DNA from: Symbiodinium natans
Taxonomy: Eukaryota > Sar > Dinophyceae > Suessiales > Symbiodiniaceae
NCBI GenBank assembly: GCA_905221605.1
Contig: CAJNDS010002140.1
Span: forward strand, 1 to 64,000
Direction: 5' to 3'
Length of the DNA stretch: 64,000 nucleotides
Numbering within the stretch: the first letter of the stretch is position 1; each line of letters opens with the position of its first letter. This document shows, in pieces, positions 43,035-55,100 of the stretch. Both the position numbers and the translations under genes were made by a program. The notes below the pieces were generated by a model. It did no database searches, had not been told where the DNA came from, and saw only the letters and a program-made list of their open reading frames with translations.

Positions 43035-46000
43035 AGCACTGGCCCATTCGTGGCATCATGCCCTTAGATTGCAGAAGGCCTCGGTTGTGAGCCCTAGCTC
43101 GTTCTACTAGTTACTAGCTTTTCGCTGTTCAGGCTGAACATCCTCGTTCTATCTGGCGAGGCGCTGCCAGTATGAGTTCTGTCAGAGTGCAGTTTGTATA
43201 TTTATATTTCTCTCTCGCTCGCTGTCTCTGTCGCTCTTTCCATCTCCAGAAAACCCTTGGCCAGCAGGAAAGGGCACTTAAGGCGCAGTAGTTCCACACG
43301 CTGGGGCTCCAGGGGGAGCTGCACCAGGGTAATCTGCCAAACTCTGGCTCTCGTCGCATGTAGTCCAAGAGCTGGCCAATGTAGACCCGAGATGCATTCC
43401 CCATTTCGTGAAAGTGGTGTTCGATATTGTTGCCTCAGGCACTTTGCAGAACCTTGTGTGCGCCGGCAGGAATGCAAAACCTGGTAAATTTACTCGGCCT
43501 CCTTTGGTCTGTTTGGATTGCTTGGGTACTTCGCAACACGGAAGCAGCCCCTCGCGCAGTTGGGAACAGGTCCGTGAAAAAGTCCCTTGAATGCCTCAAC
43601 CTGACAAAACTTCACCCGCTCTGCTCGTTGGGCAGCGGCTTCGACCGTGAAGCTGCTGCCCCAGTCCCGGAGCCCAAATTCAATGCGGCGAAGTGCGCAA
43701 GTTGTTTCAAGCCACCCTGCATCTCTTCTCAGTCAGGGTCACTCGGTCTGGTTGGCCCATGTTGGCCCGAAAGGGCGACACCGCGTGCAAAGAGCCGTGA
43801 AATCATATTTGTCTGGTCTTCACACCTTCACCCAGTCGGCTCCGACCATGCAAGTCAATTCCATCTCTTGTCCTCACGTGCCGAATGTTTCCAAGTCGAC
43901 AATAGACGCTAATCTATTGAACGGATGCATCCCTTCCCCAAGAATGTTTGTCAAGCCCTTGCTCTTTGAGAATCGTGCCCTTTTTCGAGGTGTTTGGCTG
44001 TCCATTTGGTTCAACTTCTCGGATGTGTTTCTTCAGAGCTCTTGGTAGCTTTCCAAGCTTCGCTGACATCACTTCTGCACGTGCAAGATGGACTTGCTTG
44101 CGCAGGCCGCTGAAGGAATACTATTCGCAAAGCTTTGCATTCTGCCACTGGTCAAGCTGATGAAGTTGCTTCTTTGCCGCAATTTTCAGAAAGCCGTGCT
44201 AGATTGTGCGGCAAAGGAAGCAGTTCGAATCTCCTGGCGGCTGGACCACCCAAATAAATCGTGAAGGCGAGACGAGCCTACGACTGCCCAAACTGCAAAA
44301 GCTTCTTCCTAGGGCTACACAGACCTTGCCCTTTCACTTCACAGAAGTGAGCAGCAACAAAAACATACTGGAGCTATTCAGATGTGTGTCGCGAATGCTT
44401 GTGGGATCAGGTTTCGCCGTTGTGACCAGCGGCTTGGCATGCAGACCTGAAGGAACTGACGAAAAAACCGAAAACAGCATCTCGGATCTTTTCAAAGAAG
44501 ACGGTGACAAGCGCGAAGCCTCCACAGGCTGCGCCTGGTCATCCTGGCGGTCACTGCATCTTGACAGCGTTGTGGAAGGGAGCTTTGGCTCTGATGCGGA
44601 AAAGGCTCTTGGGGGGGGCATTTGTTGGGACCTTTGTTGTACGCTGCTGTCGGAGCCCAGGAGATCCGAGAGGTGCTGTATGCTTGGTTTGCGATGCTGG
44701 GCCTGATGTGGCAGCAGGGGGGCATGCCCTGCGTGATCGTTTTAGCCCTGTGTTTGCCTTTGTTTGCCTGTGTTTGGGGCTCAGGATTGCTTCCATGGGG
44801 GTATTGACCTTAGCGACAGCCACTTACCTGGCCGAGCCTGCAGTTGTGACGACCCTTCCGCACCTCGTCGGCAGCTTCAAGCGCAAGCGTGCAAGAGACG
44901 AAACATGTAAGCAGAGCGTCCGCAGCATAGACCTGAGGCAAGCGTTGAACTTGATGTATCTGACAATTTCCGCCGTGGCCATGCCGCAGCAAGAGCAAGA
45001 GACCTCCAGAAAGGGGTCTTGTAAACACTGCGTTCGGGAAGGTCACGTCTGAAGAGAGCCCGCGTTCTTGCTTTGCTTGACAGCTTTGACAGCTTTGAGA
45101 GTCGGCCGGCGAACCAAGCTTGTGCATCTGAGGTAGGGCAGGACGGGTGGGAGGCTCAGTGCCATAGGCTCGTTGCGAGAGAATTATGCTTTGGTTTCTT
45201 GTCCTAGAGTCCTTGACATTCCGTTCTCCAGATGGGGGCCCTGTTTCTTCTCCAAACCTGCCCCGAAGCCTGAGAGCACGATTGTGGCTGACAAGAGACT
45301 GGGCAATGCGAGCGAACAGACGAGGCTTTCTCCATTTACACGTGTGCCAGCATAGCATGAATCACGATCTATCCTGTGCAATGTTTCGCCTAGTTAAGTC
45401 GCCCTGAAGATGTGTTCATGCAGCTCGCCTGCCCAGGATCTCAATGGACTAATGGACATCTTAAATGCTGAATCCCGAATCGAAAATCGTGAAGGTGTTA
45501 GGGGCAAGCACAGGTCATGTACCTCCACGTCCAACTCCACAGTGGCAACCATTGCAAGCACGCTGGCCGCTGCCTTCAGCATCCTGGAGGCAGTAGCCTG
45601 TTTGGCGTCTGAACTTTCTGGGAAAGCCACCTCGGAGAAAAAGAGGCCCCGTTATGTCAGGTGCATTGTTGTAGCCCCAGTGTCAAGATGTGCTCGATAA
45701 GGTGTGCTCTACATGGCCGTCCCTGTTGGCTTCCTTGGCCAGCGACTGGCAATAAGATGGAAGGAGCACAGTAGTGGTCGACTCACCTCGCACCCAACTG
45801 CTGATGTCCAGCTAGGGCGGTGACTTGCCCTGCAGCATGGCCCTGCAGGATCGCGACTACCTCGTGTTGAGGCCCCTTGCATGGCGTCAGGGGTGCTACG
45901 GCAATGATCCGAATAATTCCCCTTATGTATCTGTTGTCAGCTCTCGAGCCCAGGCTTTAGTCTAGCACTGTGCCACTGGAAACGGTAGCACTTGCAACAG

Positions 46001-46417
46001 CAACGCGTTAGGCGTCAATCATGCATGGATCATGTCAATGGTACTGGTAGTAATCTGAACTTCGTCTATGCAGGATTACGATCGGACAAGAAAGTGACCG
46101 AGCCAATTTCTAGAACCATGTCAATTGCCATACCAAACAGAAACAGGTTCGCCAGCAAACCAACCTTGTGCTGGACTTAATAGATGCAGTAGGGTGCCGC
46201 TTCTTGGAAACTGGCATAAGGCGGTCTTAAGGGGGTTGGGGGTTGGGGGTTGGCTTCCGTGGGCGGATTGGTCAGGTGGCGAACGCGGAGGCACCTCTAT
46301 GAATGGGGCTTCCACGACCTAGATCTTGAGAAGGCGCAGCATCCCAGCGACCACCTTTGCACAGGTAAGGGATGGTAAGGGTAGGGCCTTGTAGGGTCCA
46401 GCCCGCGGACGGATGCC
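43035..46417. other. No clear gene
   Basis: Short TM-like readings occur (43945-44050, VWLSIWFNFSDVF; 44622-44807, EIREVLYAWFAMLGLMW), which could be exons of a membrane protein related to the neighbouring channel. The evidence is weak. A GGGGTTGG repeat lies near 46230. Confidence 0.3.
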
Positions 46418-46609
46418 ATGTGGGTTGTTGCTCCGACTTCTTCACGATGGTCTGCTGCTCGTAGCCCTGAGAAGTACAATGTAGGTCGCTGGTCAGCCTG
46501 TTGCTTGCACATTATGACATGCCTGCGTCAGATCATTCGAGACTTCGACTCTGGTGGTTCCGGACAGCTGACGCTGGAAGGGTTCGCCAGGATGATCCAG
46601 GACGACTAG
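46418..46609 (+). CDS. EF-hand-like terminal exon
   Basis: Near the end of the frame, IIRDFDSGGSGQLTLEGFAR resembles an EF-hand: D-S-G-G-S-G-Q-L then L-E-G-F. The position-12 acidic residue is Gly, so Ca2+ binding may be weak. The frame stops at 46609. Upstream exons not found; only the last about 30 codons are convincing. Confidence 0.45.
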   Translation: MWVVAPTSSRWSAARSPEKYNVGRWSACCLHIMTCLRQIIRDFDSGGSGQLTLEGFARMIQDD

Positions 46610-47117
46610 TCCTGCACATCCTGCTACGGTGGCCATAACCTGCAGGCCCTCATACCTCTAATGACTTTGAAGGCTTGGTGGGCAGTCTATAAGAGAAGGG
46701 TTCGCACGCCCGTTCAGACTTTTTACCTGCAGCGCGGCTCTGGTCACCAGACAGCACCCCTGAGCTTAACTATGCCGTCTCTGAACACTTCACACGCTCC
46801 TGGCTTGCTTGAAGCATCCTGAACCATACAAGTCAGGAGCTGCATCTCCAGATACCAGCAAGCCGTGCCCTCTGCCTTTTCCGCGACATGGATGTGAACC
46901 AGACCTTTGGATGCAGCAGGGTACGTCAACATTGGGGGACAGAGACTTCTCAGGGGCTCTGCTTAAGCAACCCCCTGTGCAGCGCATGTTCCCAAAAAAT
47001 CCCCCCAAGTCAGGGGGATTTCTCACAAGTTGCAATGAGGGTCATGCGCTTGGCGCCCATTTTGGCCCCAGCACCGGGTGGCCCTCTCCCTGGTAGTCGT
47101 GGTACCCTTTGAACGCC
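46610..47117. other. Intergenic DNA upstream of the transporter
   Basis: No gene seen. A GGGGGA/TCCCCC inverted pair lies near 47000-47020. Confidence 0.4.
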
Positions 47118-49170
47118 ATGGCGCCCAAAGCCGCCGCCGTGCCCTACACGGGCCAGGAAACCCTTTGATGCCGTTTGCATTTTTCAGAGTGGCTTGTGTA
47201 GTGATTTGTGGGCTCTTTGGGAGGAAGTGATTTGGAAGGCCTCGGCTTCAATACCACCCCCCCCCCCGCACCCAATTCTGGGCAAGCTTGACTCTAACGA
47301 GGGTTGCCCTCATCCCACAGACAAGATCCTTACAGCACTCACATCAGCTGTCGTCATCGGACCGGCGAAAGATCGGATCTTGTCGTAGTCGAACCCCTTG
47401 ATATTGCACAACTTGCCGCGGGGAAGTGCCTATTTCTTGCTGAGAGGAGTTCAAGGATGCGTCGAAACCTGTGGAAGTGTCCGGCATGGCCAAGATTGGG
47501 CTGTTTGTCTCTTGCCTTTGGCCGATGTCGTGTTAGATACTGGCAATGGGTGGACTCTCGTGTGGCCCGTGTGGCTCATTGTGGCTCATTGTGGCTCCCA
47601 GGCTTTCTTCGTCCTCACCCGTGCTGTGCACCCGACCATCATTGACGCCTCGAAGAGCGTGGATCCGGAGACAGGTAGGACATGGTAGGACATGGTAGGA
47701 CGCGTTTCTGGCATTCGGACTTGCTTTGTGCCGGCCTGGCTGTGAGTGCCGCTGAAAATGCTTCGGATTTCTTGTTGTTGCCTTTCCATTTTACATGTCT
47801 TCCACACATGCGTTCAGGCAAGAAGTTCTTCGCGTATGGCAATATGACAGTGGTGCTTGGTGAGACAGTTGTGACCCTGATCGTGGCTCAGCTGATGTGC
47901 GTGTTCATCGGCGGCATGGACGAATGGAGGAGTCGGGGCGGGGGAGGGGGGTGGGGTTGGGATGCCTAGGGTCACATAGGTCACATATGGGGGGACCATG
48001 TCGCGAAGGGTTACCCAGAAGGGTATCCAGGAATCGAGCGCGATCCGGGAATCATATGATTTTCCGGTTCAAGTGCCCCATTGCAGGCAGATCTGGAGCC
48101 CAAGGCCCATGAAGATCTTCTCTTTGATTGGCTTCATGTATGCTCTGGGAGACTACCTGGAGATGGCGAGTCGGCAGCTTAGGGCATTTTTCTGAAGTCT
48201 CTCCCTAATTAACAGAGTCATGTTACCACACAAGGCATGGGATCCCTGGGTGGCGCGGCCTACCAGATCCTGCTGCAGTCGAAGCTCATCATCACGGCAC
48301 TGATGATCTGGGGAATCAAGGTGCGAGACCATGTGGGGGCCGGAATCGGGGTCGTTTGCAGATGTTTTCTGCCTTCCGCTTGCAGAGTGGTTTGGGGGTG
48401 CACGCATGTGTAGGGTCGCGGACCGAAGCCGAACCGCCGAGATCGGGACGGTAGGACAGATGTGCCTCGCAAGTCGTAGGTGGCTTGGGGCAAACCTGAG
48501 ACCCCCTGAGGGTACCAAGCAAACGGCTCTCCAGTGGAACATCCTGGTCTTGGTCATGTTCTCGATGTGCGTCTACATGCTGGGAGGCCTTGGAGTTTTG
48601 GAAAAGGAGTCTTTCTTTCCACTACCCCCCACTCCCGGGAGCAAACCTCTCCCGCAAGGCAAGAGCGACAGCAGTGGCGGCGGCATCCCCATCGCGGGAG
48701 TGATCAACGTTCTGTTGAAGGTGACGGTCTCTTGCCTCTGTGCGGTACTCTCCGACAAGTACATGAAGGATTTCAAGAATGAGCCCATCTACATGCAGCT
48801 GGTGCAGTTCAAGTGTGCTTGGTTTGTGACCATCCTGGTGATTTCCTTCCTGGACGGCAAGACCTGGCAGAATGGCTTCTTCACCGGCTGGGACGGTACC
48901 GTCTGCGGCGTCCTCGCCTCCTTCACGATCAAGGGTTGGAGCACTTTCTACTTGCTGGCGCTCTTGGACTCTGTCCTCAAGAACATCGGCGAGGCCTGTG
49001 CTGTTTTGGTCATTTATGCGGCCCAGGTGGCACTGCCAATGTTTGACGACCAGTTCGAGATCCCAACCTTCCTGTCGGTGATGGTTGTCATCCTCTCAGT
49101 CACGGCCTACGTTGGTTCCAAGTCTGTGATTGAGAAGGCTGAAAAGTATGACAAGTTGCAGAGCAAGTAG
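47118..49170 (+). CDS. Nucleotide-sugar transporter (SLC35-like)
   Basis: Multi-pass Golgi/ER transporters that exchange nucleotide sugars for NMPs. Phased exons: 47118-47151 (ATG, MAPKAAAVPYT; GC donor), 47537-47674 (VWPVWLIVAHCGSQAFFVLT; GT), 47818-47929 (GNMTVVLGETVVTLIVAQLM; GA), 48087-48169 (IFSLIGFMYALGDYLEMA; GT), 48235-48320 (SLGGAAYQILLQSKLIITAL; GT) and 48520-49170 to the TAG. The AAYQILLQSKLIITALM segment is the hallmark of this family, with LQWNILVLVMFSMCVYMLGG following. The last exon carries four further hydrophobic segments and ends in a Lys-rich tail (EKYDKLQSK). Exon 1 and the start of exon 2 are the least certain. Confidence 0.87.
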
Positions 49171-51588
49171 TGTTGACACGAGACCAGAGCAACACCCAGG
49201 CACTGTCTTTTTCGGACGCGCAAACTGCGGCCGCAGCTTGTCCTGCGAAGGGCATTTCTACAGCTGTCGCTCAAAGGGAGATGTTCGATGCGTGCGTATT
49301 CGTGCCAAAACAAGCGCTTCAATGCATTTCATGGTTACGGATTCGAAGTACCAGTGGCTGCTCTGCAGCAAAGGCCACTGCAAGACCAGGGAATCCTTGG
49401 GTGCCTGGTGATGCCTAGTGTGATGCGTCTCAAGGACTGGCGTCATCGAAGTAGACCAGCTTCTGCGGGTCATCCGTCCAGGCCGAAGTTTGTTGAGTCT
49501 ATAGAGTCTGGCAGAAAGACAGTCTAAAGAAGCCGCTGCACCTCTTTGGTTGCGTTGCAGGCTGGAAATATGATGGAGACTGGCTTGTGGAATGGCCACG
49601 GCCGTTGCCGAGCAGTGATGTGCCAATACTTGTTTAGCCGAGCAGTGATGTGCCAATAATTGTTTAGGCAGTGTGCCCGTAGCCGGCCGCATGTCTGGGA
49701 AAGGCACCCCAAACAATACAGCGCTGTTGCCGCCACTACCTGCGGCAATATCTAAGCAGACCTGAGCCGACGATGGAGCCTCTGTCGGGGATCCATTCTC
49801 CCGAGTTTCACCGCTTCTGCCGGACAATCTGCCCAAGGCCTCGGAGCAAAGAGACCCAGGCTGAGACGCGAACCCGAAACCCTTTGGACATCATCCCTGC
49901 CTGCCATCTTAGTGTCCCCACGTCCACGTCGATGCTGGAACAGGCCCAAGCCAAGGCGGCAATGGACAAGCTGCTTGACCTGCCAGGAGATAGGAGTGCG
50001 AAATTTTTTCGACCAAGAAATACGTGGAGCTGGGCCACTAAGTATTCGGTAAGACTCGGTAATCCCTTCTTAGAGACTCGCGCTGTTGAAGCTGAGTTCG
50101 GGACGTGCCCCTGAAACCGAGGCTCCGGGACAGCAGCATGGTTGAGAAGAAGAGAAAAGAGATGCTCGACAAGCTGAAGCAGGTTGCGGGGGTTTCCATT
50201 AGATTCCCGTACGTGCCTCACCGCCCGTTCTCATGGCGCAAAGAGTTGACAGTTGGCGACCCCAGTTGCATCTCAGACTCTGTATGCGGCAGTACATGGT
50301 TTTCTTGCGGGGCCCTTTGCAAGAGCCCACGGCACATGTGCACCCTGACAGACTGCAAATCGAGCCGTGAACAAGGACCTGGGATGCGAAACTGAGATCA
50401 GGGAGCCGGTTTAGGGCATCATGAGACCATGCTTCTTGGCAGCTTGGTTGCGAGTTGCTAGATTGCTTTCTGAAGAGCCACCAGGGATCTCGGGCTCACG
50501 AGAGCTAGCTCCGAAGAGCTTTACGTCGCCATGGTTTACAAAAGGTCTTGGTGGATTTAAGATGTCCGCGAGGCGTTATTCAATAGTTAAAAGTCGACCC
50601 CCCCTCTCCCTCCCCTCCCCCTGCGAGTGCTGGGTGGGATTTAAGGGGTTTTAGTTGGGTTTTAGGGTTGGAGGCTGTAGGGTTTTCGAGGTTTGGGACG
50701 TTTTGGGGCACAAGCCCCTCCCCCTCCTGTGGGTGGTGGTTGGGTTTAGGCCTTCTTGTTGGCAGGAGAAGTTCGACCGACAACTCCTGGAACGGCGCCT
50801 GCTCCACGCAGTGCCGCTCGTTTTCTGGGACCTTTAGCCTGAAGCCAATCTCAGATATAGAAAATATTCGAAGAGGCATTCGAAGATCTGCAGATGAATT
50901 TCAAGATGCACTCGAAAAGCGCCGCCAGCTTCAGGCATAGTGAGCTCAGCATGCGGCACCAACAGCGTGGCCAGACCCTGAGAATGACCAGCATCAGCGT
51001 GAGCGGCGTTTCATGTCGGGACACCCGAGATCGCCAAAAGCAAATCCTGAGTTGGCTGCAGGCCCGAACCATGCCGCATCCAGCACTGCTCGGCGTGTCG
51101 ACCCGGCGGCGCGGCTGCAAAAATATCGATCAGCCCGGGCGGGAAGAGTTGAGTCGATCGAGAAAGTTGCCCGTGCTTCCTACGGCCCACCGCTGGCCCA
51201 CACTGGACCCCAGCATACCCCAACAACTTGATCACATTTGATCACTGCCCGTCCCTCTGCATACCTGACGCCTGTTTCCGAGTCTGAAATTTCGATCAGC
51301 AAGATTGGATCCGGCTTCGAGCCAACTGCATCCAACCTCTTAGGTGGTCGCTTCCTCTTTCGAGGCGCGCCGGCTTTGGCGCCCCTGTGGCCGCATTGGA
51401 CATCTGTTGAGAGGAAGCACGAGGTTGTTTGGGGTGCTGCATCTTCATGACTTGTAACTCACCAGGGCCTTCGCTACAAGGGTTGCAGACTGAAGCACAG
51501 ACCTTAATGATGTGGCATCGGGATCAAACCCTCAGCAGAAGTATTGGAGCGCCCGATTCCACTCGCTGACATTTCGCCAAGAACAGCC
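49171..51588. other. No clear gene
   Basis: Contains a direct repeat of GAGCAGTGATGTGCCAATA (about 49609 and 49639), a C-rich tract near 50600 and TTTTAGGG-like units near 50650. A frame at 50848-50940 (ISDIENIRRGIRRSADEFQD) looks like a helical exon, but no family is recognised. Confidence 0.35.
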
Positions 51589-52152
51589 ATGACCCGAGCT
51601 TTGGCAATCTATGCGGCAACCTTCATGATGGCCTCCGCGACAGCAAGCTCAGCAAGCTCGCCGAAGTGTGTAGCTGCTGACTCCACATGGGATTTTGACG
51701 GCGAGCCGGCTCTCGGAGCCGGGCAGACTGCAGGTGTGAGATGCCTTGATGAAGTCAATGGAGTCCCGAATGTCGAGTCGATCACCTGCCCTTCCACAGT
51801 GAAGGAGGACACGGTCATCGGCCAAGAGATTTCATGCGAGAACCCGGGGCGCATGTTGTCCTCAAATGACACGAACACAACAGACAACACAACGAATGCC
51901 ACCACGACGACCACCACCACCTCAACATCCACGACGACTACCTCGACGACATCGACGACCACCGACAATGCCACGACCACGACAACGGCCGACATGAACG
52001 CGACCACGACAACCGACCCCAACGCGACCACGACCACCGACCCCAACGCGACCACTACAACCGGTGGTGGAGGGGCTTCCGTCAGTGCGGCTTGCACCGA
52101 CTCGGTGCTGGCCGTCTTGAGCTCCGGGATCTTGGCACTTGTACTGCAGTGA
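51589..52152 (+). CDS. Secreted or surface threonine-rich (mucin-like) protein
   Basis: 187 codons from ATG 51589 (AACAGCCATGACC). The N-terminus MTRALAIYAATFMMASATAS is a likely signal peptide. A short Cys-containing domain (SPKCVAADSTWDFDG ... CPSTVKED ... EISCENPG) follows, then about 75 residues of Thr/Asn/Ser repeats with several N-x-T sites and a thrice-used DPNATTTT-type unit, and finally a hydrophobic tail LAVLSSGILALVLQ at the stop. The layout suggests an O-/N-glycosylated, possibly GPI-anchored cell-surface protein. It has no intron in the coding region, unlike its neighbours. No family beyond this is recognised. Confidence 0.75.
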   Translation: MTRALAIYAATFMMASATASSASSPKCVAADSTWDFDGEPALGAGQTAGVRCLDEVNGVPNVESITCPSTVKEDTVIGQEISCENPGRMLSSNDTNTTDNTTNATTTTTTTSTSTTTTSTTSTTTDNATTTTTADMNATTTTDPNATTTTDPNATTTTGGGGASVSAACTDSVLAVLSSGILALVLQ

Positions 52153-55100
52153 TGGCCGCCTTACGCCAGAGAAGCTTTTGGCACTGCATGCAATTAAGTG
52201 GTGCCGTGGCGAATGCGCCTTGGCCCGCCTTGCGTGTGAAACCACGTACAGGCTACGAAAGCAACTCAAGAAGGTCCATCTGTAGAGACTGGAGATGAAA
52301 ATGTGAGCTGCGAAGTGCTCCGCATTTTGTTGCCGGCCGTAACACTCTTGAAAGTGTATGGTGATCACATCCGAGGCCTGCAAGCCGAGCTTGCGATAGA
52401 GCTTCGAGATGTGCTGGGCCTCACACATGAGGACACCAAGCAGGCCGGGTCAGATGTCACGAGCTGCGATCCAACTCTAGTCCAACATCCTCCAACGTCG
52501 TCCAACATTGCAAAATATGGTAACTAGAAATGGCGAACATGGGCCCCACTCACTCAAGCTCCCCAAGAGCCCAGGCTGTGCACATGCTGAAGACCGGGAG
52601 CCCGGACCTCCTCAAGGCAGCGAGGGCCGTGGTCCGCGGTGAGGCAGCCGGGCAGGGCGAGAGGAGTGCGAGAGGTGTTGGAGATGGGCAGGGCGCAAGT
52701 TGGTGGTTGAGTGGTTCGCTCTAGAGGCTTGGAGCACCAACTGCAGCAACAATCTGGCAGAATTCGGACGAATCGTTCGGAGCATGAATCGTGGATGAGC
52801 CTCTGCGTCGTTGCTCAGCGTGGACTGCGTCTTGCGTGCGCTCGCATCTGACCTGGAGTGGCAGTCGCAAATGCCTTGCATCCCCCATGATGGCCCACAC
52901 GGACCGAAAGTCACAGAAATGCCCAGACCAGAGACCAGCAGGCAGCAAGATGCACGGCACGGATCAGGGATGCGATCCTTTGCGTTGCGAGGTGGTGCCA
53001 TTGATGGACACGCTATCCGCACAGGCGGGGACGAGGTGTTGAGGTGCAGGGCCTTTCGGGGTACTGTAGAGCTTGTGTGTTGTGGGGCTGTTTGGTTCGT
53101 CAAACTACCCATAGTCAGAAGATTGTGACTATCTCTTTAGCTGTAGCTTTTTGTTAAAGCAGGTTTTGCCAAAGCCACGAACAGTGTGAGACAACATCAG
53201 GCCATGTCCATGACCTGCTCCTCAGGCTTGATGGTAACAGATGCAGTAGCAGATGCCCGCGCATCTCCGATGACTATCACTCATTTTCTTGCTGCTAGCA
53301 ACCATTCCTGAAAACAAGTGTTGATGTGTTTTGATCGCCCTTCGCCATGGCAGGGAAAGCGCAGCAGAGGCAGCCAGGACTGCCCACTGCTGCCCGACGA
53401 CTGCTTTTTTGCATCGCATGGTATTGAGTCTGCCAACCCAGACAAGATCAGGCAAGCATGGCGCTTCTTTCGTCTCCCGCGAAACTTTGGAAAGTAGTAG
53501 TCACTGAGAGTCGACGCCTCGAAGGGAAGCAGGGTCTGCATCACAGCGCATGTGCGGGATCTATTGCGCCAGCACATGCGATTTCACGCGGGCCGCGGGC
53601 TCGCGGAATGCTGGCTGCGCAGGATGACGGAGGCGATTTGGCATTGGCCAAGCGGCCGAGGACTGCCGTTGCCAGGATGAACGTGGTTCCGCCTTGCAGA
53701 TTTCGCGTGTGTGCAGGACGAGCGCAGTCCTGCTCTCAACCGCCTCTATCCTTCAGGCAGGTTGTCTCTGGATGAGGTTTGAGGTCACATTGCACCAATT
53801 CGAGTAGCTATATCGTCGAGTTGTGGCATGGCTGTCGCTGGAAACCTCTTGACAATTGCCATGGGGAAAGCTACGACGCCATGCAACCGGCATCAAGCCA
53901 GGCTGCCACTATCAATGCAGAGACAGGCGGGGCCCTCATATGCCCGCGGAGCTGTGTCTGGACGCGGAGAATCAGACAAGTTGTCCAAGGCAGCTCCATG
54001 CTAGTTCCAGCTGGTCGTCCGGATGCCGTGCTCCGGGCTCTGCAGCCGCTGCTGGCTACCCGTCCTAATCACTTAACATATCTTAACATGCTTGCCAAGA
54101 TGCGAAAAGTATGCGAAAGGTGCGAAGGGGCCCTGGACGCCTTAAGAGGCGTAGACGGCGTAGACATCAGGAAGTCTTGCTACATCTTAGTACCAAGCTC
54201 GGCGCAGCCAAGGATCTGAAGATGAGATACACGCTTCGGGCTTGTGGCCGTCCCTTGCCCTCCAACTAATGGCTTGGGCTGATAGTTGAGAAATTTCAAA
54301 ACTCGAGGCTCTGAGACTGGATGTGCAGTGCTGTGGATCTCATCTCAGGCGCCGTGCGCGAGCTGGTAGACCTTGAGGCTCGAAGCCTACCCCACTGTGG
54401 CTTCGTGTGCAACGTGCGCAATGTGGCGACGTGTACGCGTCACTAAGGCAAGGCGGACATGCCGTGACTTTGTCTACGCTGATGGCCTCTTCCATTGGTC
54501 GGGTGGTTTCGTGCCCAGCACATCGCTTGAAGTTCCTTTTTTCCGGAAGATAGCATTGCTAGCATATAATGCGCACAACGTATAGCCTCTGGAGCAGTGC
54601 GCCTTCGACATTGGGCTTCTCGGATCAAGCCGCAGCTTGGCTTAGGGCCTGTGCAAAAACACGGCTATGCTAGGTGAGGGGATGTGTAGCAAGAGTTCGC
54701 AAGGTCGCGCCACGTCGTATACTGCATGGTGAATTGTACCCCCCCCAGTCCGAAACGCCATAGAAGCAGGTGATATGAGGTGATCAGAATCAAAGGTGCC
54801 CTGTCCGGTTTGGATGCCCATCCCAGAGCTGCCTGCACCAATGTCTGGCGACACCAGGAGTTCATCTATTCAATCTATTCATTTCATTGCAGTTCATAGC
54901 TATCCCTTGCACCCATTGGCCATCGTGCCTCATTTTTGGGTTGAGGTTCAGATTGGTGCGGGGTGTCGGGGCGCACAGGCCAAGACGAACTAAATGAGGT
55001 GGCATTTTACGCCGTCGAGTGCAAAATCGAAGCTTCCGAAACGCACTAAGCAGTGCAAAAGTCGAAGCCCAGATTCCATGTCCAGGAGTGCTTTCCATCG

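Noticed and set aside
44160-44245. tRNA-like GTTCGAATC with partial flanking pairing
   Set aside because: No D-arm GG, no proper anticodon stem; the acceptor pairing is only partial.
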